DNA from: Hymenobacter metallicola
GTDB lineage: Bacteria > Bacteroidota > Bacteroidia > Cytophagales > Hymenobacteraceae
DNA: 64,000 nucleotides
Assembly: GCF_004745645.1 (NCBI RefSeq)
Contig: NZ_SRMB01000001.1
Coordinates: forward strand, 1,550,001-1,614,000
Direction of reading: 5' to 3'
Each line of letters begins with the position of its first letter. Within the stretch, counting starts at the first letter, position 1. The notes beneath the pieces were generated by a model. The model was not told where the DNA came from. It did no database searches and saw only the letters and a list, made by a program, of their open reading frames with translations. A program made the position numbers and the translations under genes. Shown one piece after another: positions 60,864 through 64,000 of this stretch.

Positions 60864-62723
60864 TTAGCTTTTAGCTTTTTTAGCGGCGGAAATCCGGTAG
60901 AGCCTGGCCCCGTGGCGGCGCACGAACGGGGCAAACCGGCCCGTCACGCCGCTCGTGGTTTTACCCGTCCACAGATTCTGCACCGTGCAGGGGCCTTGCA
61001 ACCCCAGCTCGGCCAGCGTTACCGACACTTTCGCCGAGTCGGCGGGGGCGGGCCGGTAGGGGTTCTTGGTGAAGATCAGAAACTGCAAGGTGCCGCCGGT
61101 ATTCTGCGCGGCACCGGCCTGGTCGAGGCCCGCGGTGGCCTGTAAACGGGTGAAGCCGAGCGGCACCTCATATTCAATGACGGAGTTGGAGTGGGTGCCA
61201 ATGCCCTGCGCGTATTTCTGGCCCGCCACCTGCAAGTCGGCTCCCGATACGCTTTTGTTGGCCGTAACCTGCCCCCAGCCAGCCGAGGCTTTCAGCCAGG
61301 GCACCGAGCTGAGGCCAATGGTTTTGCCAGCCCCGTTGCTCAGGACCGGGTTGAGCCAGTCGGCGTGGTCCCAGGCAATATCGTCGCCGGCGTCGCGCAC
61401 GTTCAGGTAGAGCTTCGTTGCCCCGGTTATATCCACATCCACGGCCTGGCCCTGCCCGGGCGTCTGGCGCGTAATGATGGGACTAACCCAAGCGGCTTCC
61501 GAAGCAGGCAGCAGCTCCTGGTCCTGAGCGTTGAACAAAGCCAGAAATTTGTCGCCGGTGGTGGGGTCGTCGGCCGTCCAGGCAATTAGGTCATTTTGGC
61601 GGAACAGTTGGCGGTTGCGGGTGCTGTGGCGGTGCACGGCCAGCACCGCGGGGTTGGTCAGCAAGGATAAAGTGAAGGCGTCGTTGCTGGGCAAATCACC
61701 GCCAAACATGAGCGGGGAGCGAAAAATGCTCCACAAGCTCATCAATGTATACTGCTCGTCCGGGGTGAAGCGCGTCAGCCGGTCATCGCCCCGCTCGGCC
61801 CGGATGCCCAGACGGCCCAGGGGCAGCATGTCGGCATCGGGAAAGGCGCCGGGCCCGATGTAGGGCGCCCAGCGGTTGCAGACTTCGAAATGCTCCTTAA
61901 GCTGGTCCCAGGAATCCCAGAAGTCGCCCACCGTGCGCCACATATTGGCGTGGGCCTGCACGTGCCGGGCCTCGGCAATCGGCGTTTCGCCGGGCGAGGT
62001 GCTGAGCACGATCTTACGCCCGCACCGGTCGATGGCCCGGCGAATCAGCTCTACTTCGGGCTTGTGGTAGGGCGAGGAAAGGTCGTCAACTTTCACAAAA
62101 TCGACGCCCCAGCTGGCGTAAAGCTGAAACAGGGAGTTGTAGTACTCCTGGGCTCCGGGCCGGCCGGCTACCACGGTGTACATGTCGTGGAGCCAGCTGG
62201 CCTGCCCTTCCGGGGAGTAAATATCGGCCGCCGTGGCCTTACTGCCCAGAATCGGAAGCTGGCGCTGCACGGCTGCCACCGGCACCCCGCGCATGATGTG
62301 AATGCCAAATTTGAGGCCCCGGGCGTGCATATAGTCGGCCAGGGGCTTGAAGCCCTGCCCGCCGGCCGCCGAGGGAAACCGGTTGGGCGCGGGCACGAAG
62401 CGGCCGTAGGCGTCGAGGTGGAAGGCGGGGTCTTTCTCGTTGTAGCCGTGGGCCGTGTCGTTGCCCACGTACCAGCGAATATCGACCACAACGTACTCCC
62501 AGCCGCTTTTCCGCATATATTTGGCCAGGTAATCGGCGTTGGCCTTCACCTCGGTCTCGGTTACAGTGGGGCCGTAGCAGTCCCAGCTGTTCCAACCCAT
62601 GGGCGGCGTGAGGGCCCACTGATGAAAGTCGGTTGCGGGTGCTTTCTGCTGGGCCGCCGCGGGCAGTTCCGCAACACCAGCCAGTATTGTTGCGGCCGTC
62701 AATAACCGGGTGCAAACTCTCAT
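60864..62723 (-). CDS. GH27 alpha-galactosidase-like enzyme with NPCBM domain
   Basis: A 619-residue exported enzyme. Signal peptide 1-25 (ending AAAQQ), a TIM barrel (about 35-400), a beta domain, then an NPCBM/NEW2 module (about 465-570, SVSGADLQVAGQKYAQGIGT, then HSNSVIEYEV). TPPMGWNSWDCYGPTVTE near 38 is the GH27 opening, GVDFVKVDDLSSP near 210 carries the nucleophile Asp, and WRTVGDFWDSWDQL near 266 the acid/base Asp. GH27 includes alpha-galactosidases and beta-L-arabinopyranosidases, and either fits this locus. Confidence 0.9.
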   Translation of the reverse strand: MRVCTRLLTAATILAGVAELPAAAQQKAPATDFHQWALTPPMGWNSWDCYGPTVTETEVKANADYLAKYMRKSGWEYVVVDIRWYVGNDTAHGYNEKDPAFHLDAYGRFVPAPNRFPSAAGGQGFKPLADYMHARGLKFGIHIMRGVPVAAVQRQLPILGSKATAADIYSPEGQASWLHDMYTVVAGRPGAQEYYNSLFQLYASWGVDFVKVDDLSSPYHKPEVELIRRAIDRCGRKIVLSTSPGETPIAEARHVQAHANMWRTVGDFWDSWDQLKEHFEVCNRWAPYIGPGAFPDADMLPLGRLGIRAERGDDRLTRFTPDEQYTLMSLWSIFRSPLMFGGDLPSNDAFTLSLLTNPAVLAVHRHSTRNRQLFRQNDLIAWTADDPTTGDKFLALFNAQDQELLPASEAAWVSPIITRQTPGQGQAVDVDITGATKLYLNVRDAGDDIAWDHADWLNPVLSNGAGKTIGLSSVPWLKASAGWGQVTANKSVSGADLQVAGQKYAQGIGTHSNSVIEYEVPLGFTRLQATAGLDQAGAAQNTGGTLQFLIFTKNPYRPAPADSAKVSVTLAELGLQGPCTVQNLWTGKTTSGVTGRFAPFVRRHGARLYRISAAKKAKS

Positions 62724-62822
62724 GGAAGCGTTGCGGTTTTAAGGTTGTTTGTTGCGGAGTGAAGCCAGTGGGCAGTCGGAAAACTATTCCGCAACCCCTA
62801 GCTTCTCTCCGCAACGTTTTCA

Positions 62823-64000
62823 TTATTGTAGCACTACTTTTTGGGTGTAGCTTCCCTGCGCACTGCTGACACTGAGTAGAAACAGACCCGCCCGCAGCCC
62901 AGTTTCTACCGGAACTACTGCGGCTCCCACACTAGCGCGCGAGTAAATTGTCCGGCCCTGGGTGTCAGTTAGTGTAATGGTTACGGGGGTGTTGCGGGCT
63001 GCTTCGTCCAGGCTCACCACGAAGCGGCCCAGCTCGGCCGGGTTGGGAAACACGGAAACGTTGCGGAGCGTGGGGGTTTGCGCCGCCAGCACCTCACGGG
63101 CCGCCGGGGCGGGGGCTATACCCCATTTCTGGCAGTTGTTGGCCAGATAATCATACAAGGCCAGCTGCACGCCGGCCGTAGCCGAGCAGCCCGGCACTTC
63201 CACTACCCGGCCCCCGTTCACCGACGACACCACGTAGTTGCCTGCGTTGGTCCGCTCAATTTTGAAGCGCTGCCCGGCAATGCCGCTGTAGGCGTAGAGT
63301 TGCAGCTTGGCTCCGTTGGCGGGACTGTTGTTGACCACGTCGGCCGCCAGGGCCGCCCCTACGGCCGAGGCAATTTTGTACTCGCCGTTGCCGTCCGGGG
63401 TCAGGTTCCACTGCTGGCAGGCCAGGCCGGCGCTGTAGGTGCCCTGGGCAATGGCTTGGCCCGAGGCCCCGGTGCAGCCCCAGGCGTCCCAGACCAGGTT
63501 GCTGCTTTGGTTGCGCAGGACGTAGCGGCCGGCGGCCAGCCAGTCGCGGGTGAGGAAGGGCCAGGCCGCCGCGTCCCAGCCCAGGTTGCCCACGCTCAGG
63601 CGGGCCCGGCCGTTCTGATTGGAGTCGTAGTAGTGGTGGCTGAAAAAGTTGGCCCCGTTTTCCTGGTACAGGCCCACGTGCCCGGGGCCGACATAGTTGC
63701 CCTGGGTAGCTATGAGGGTGGTGCCGCCGTTGCGGTTCAAATCCACGCCGTTTTTGTCGCGGTAGGGCCCCGTAATGCTGGTGGAGCGGCCCACCTGAAT
63801 GTAGTAGGTGCTGCTGGCGCCGTTGCAGCAGGCGCCCTTGTTGATGAACAGATAGTAGTAGCTGCCGTTGCGCACGATGTAGGGCGCCTCACTGCCGCTG
63901 TTGCTGCGGCTCACCCCGTCGGCGGCCACGTTGCCGGCCAGCCAGGTGAAGCTCGTGCCCGAGCGTTTGCCGGTGGTGGCGTCCAGCTTAATCAGGCCGA
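62823..64000 (-). CDS. GH43-type enzyme with ricin lectin and T9SS domains (N-terminus beyond window)
   Basis: The C-terminal 392 residues of a larger secreted protein whose 5' part lies past 64000; the frame is open through the window edge (GLIKLDATTGKRSGTSFTW is readable upstream of the internal GTG at 63929). SGSEAPYIVRNGSYYYLFIN holds the GH43 acid Glu, and GACCNGASSTYYIQVGRSTS is close to the endo-arabinanase at 55379. A ricin trefoil (QQWNLTPDGNGEY, QRFKIERTNAGNY, CQKWGI) and a T9SS type A domain (VFPNPAELGRFVVS to YTQKVVLQ) follow. Probably a surface endo-arabinanase. Confidence 0.88.
   Translation of the reverse strand, partial: GLIKLDATTGKRSGTSFTWLAGNVAADGVSRSNSGSEAPYIVRNGSYYYLFINKGACCNGASSTYYIQVGRSTSITGPYRDKNGVDLNRNGGTTLIATQGNYVGPGHVGLYQENGANFFSHHYYDSNQNGRARLSVGNLGWDAAAWPFLTRDWLAAGRYVLRNQSSNLVWDAWGCTGASGQAIAQGTYSAGLACQQWNLTPDGNGEYKIASAVGAALAADVVNNSPANGAKLQLYAYSGIAGQRFKIERTNAGNYVVSSVNGGRVVEVPGCSATAGVQLALYDYLANNCQKWGIAPAPAAREVLAAQTPTLRNVSVFPNPAELGRFVVSLDEAARNTPVTITLTDTQGRTIYSRASVGAAVVPVETGLRAGLFLLSVSSAQGSYTQKVVLQ

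Noticed and set aside
1..64000. CRISPR arrays, tRNA/rRNA genes, insertion sequences, prophage
   Set aside because: No regularly spaced direct repeats, no cloverleaf or rRNA signature and no transposase, integrase or phage structural protein was seen by reading both strands.

Overview
The window looks like chromosome of a Hymenobacter-like member of the Bacteroidota (Cytophagales). The reasons are: high GC; promoter boxes of the Bacteroidota type (TAnnTTTG near -7) in front of rnpB and several genes; type IX secretion (T9SS) C-terminal sorting domains on secreted enzymes; no Shine-Dalgarno-like pattern before most starts; and bacteroidetal families such as the E1 alpha-beta fusion, DUF2027-Smr, DUF2279, HmuTUV with a TonB receptor, and UMF1. 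The genus is an inference; no 16S gene is present.

Layout. 0-14.7 kb: housekeeping and secreted hydrolases (BadF-type sugar kinase, secreted GH13 amylase, DUF2279, Smr protein, alpha/beta hydrolase, metallophosphoesterase, M1 peptidase, S8 lipoprotein protease), the RNase P RNA gene with its own promoter and terminator, and an NtrC-like response regulator lacking a normal GAFTGA loop and a DNA-binding domain. 14.9-30.3 kb: LuxE-like protein, lipoprotein, 2-oxoacid dehydrogenase E1 fusion, DUF1573 protein, alanine dehydrogenase, SUKH-like protein with an LtaS-like membrane sulfatase-fold protein, orphan HSDR_N protein, AMP nucleosidase, amidohydrolase, DinB protein, MFS transporter. 30.5-36.8 kb (minus): a PaoABC-type molybdenum aldehyde oxidoreductase with XdhC and MocA maturation genes. 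37.1-43.2 kb (minus): a hemin uptake locus (TonB receptor, HmuT, HmuU, HmuV, small membrane protein). 43.2-45.5 kb: a gene-poor, hairpin-rich stretch with one small DUF551 gene. 45.6-47.1 kb: an NCS1 permease.

47.3-64 kb is an arabinan/arabinogalactan utilisation locus: LacI-family regulator, GH51, GH43, GH36, secreted ricin-type lectin, GH43, transketolase, GH127, GH27 and a truncated GH43-ricin-T9SS protein. No SusC/SusD pair is visible inside the window. Four copies of a palindrome close to ACACAATCGATTGTGT lie before the regulator, before GH51, and in the lectin/GH43 divergent region, which defines a likely arabinose regulon. The enzymes would release L-arabinose and galactose, and transketolase would feed the resulting pentose phosphates into central metabolism.

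Intergenic gaps carry several families of imperfect palindromes that recur at more than one place (14.7, 24.8, 28.0, 30.5, 32.5, 35.0, 36.1, 39.9, 45.5, 60.7 kb). I see no CRISPR array, tRNA, rRNA, transposase or prophage. All starts, operators and terminators are read by eye; family calls are from motif recognition and were not searched.
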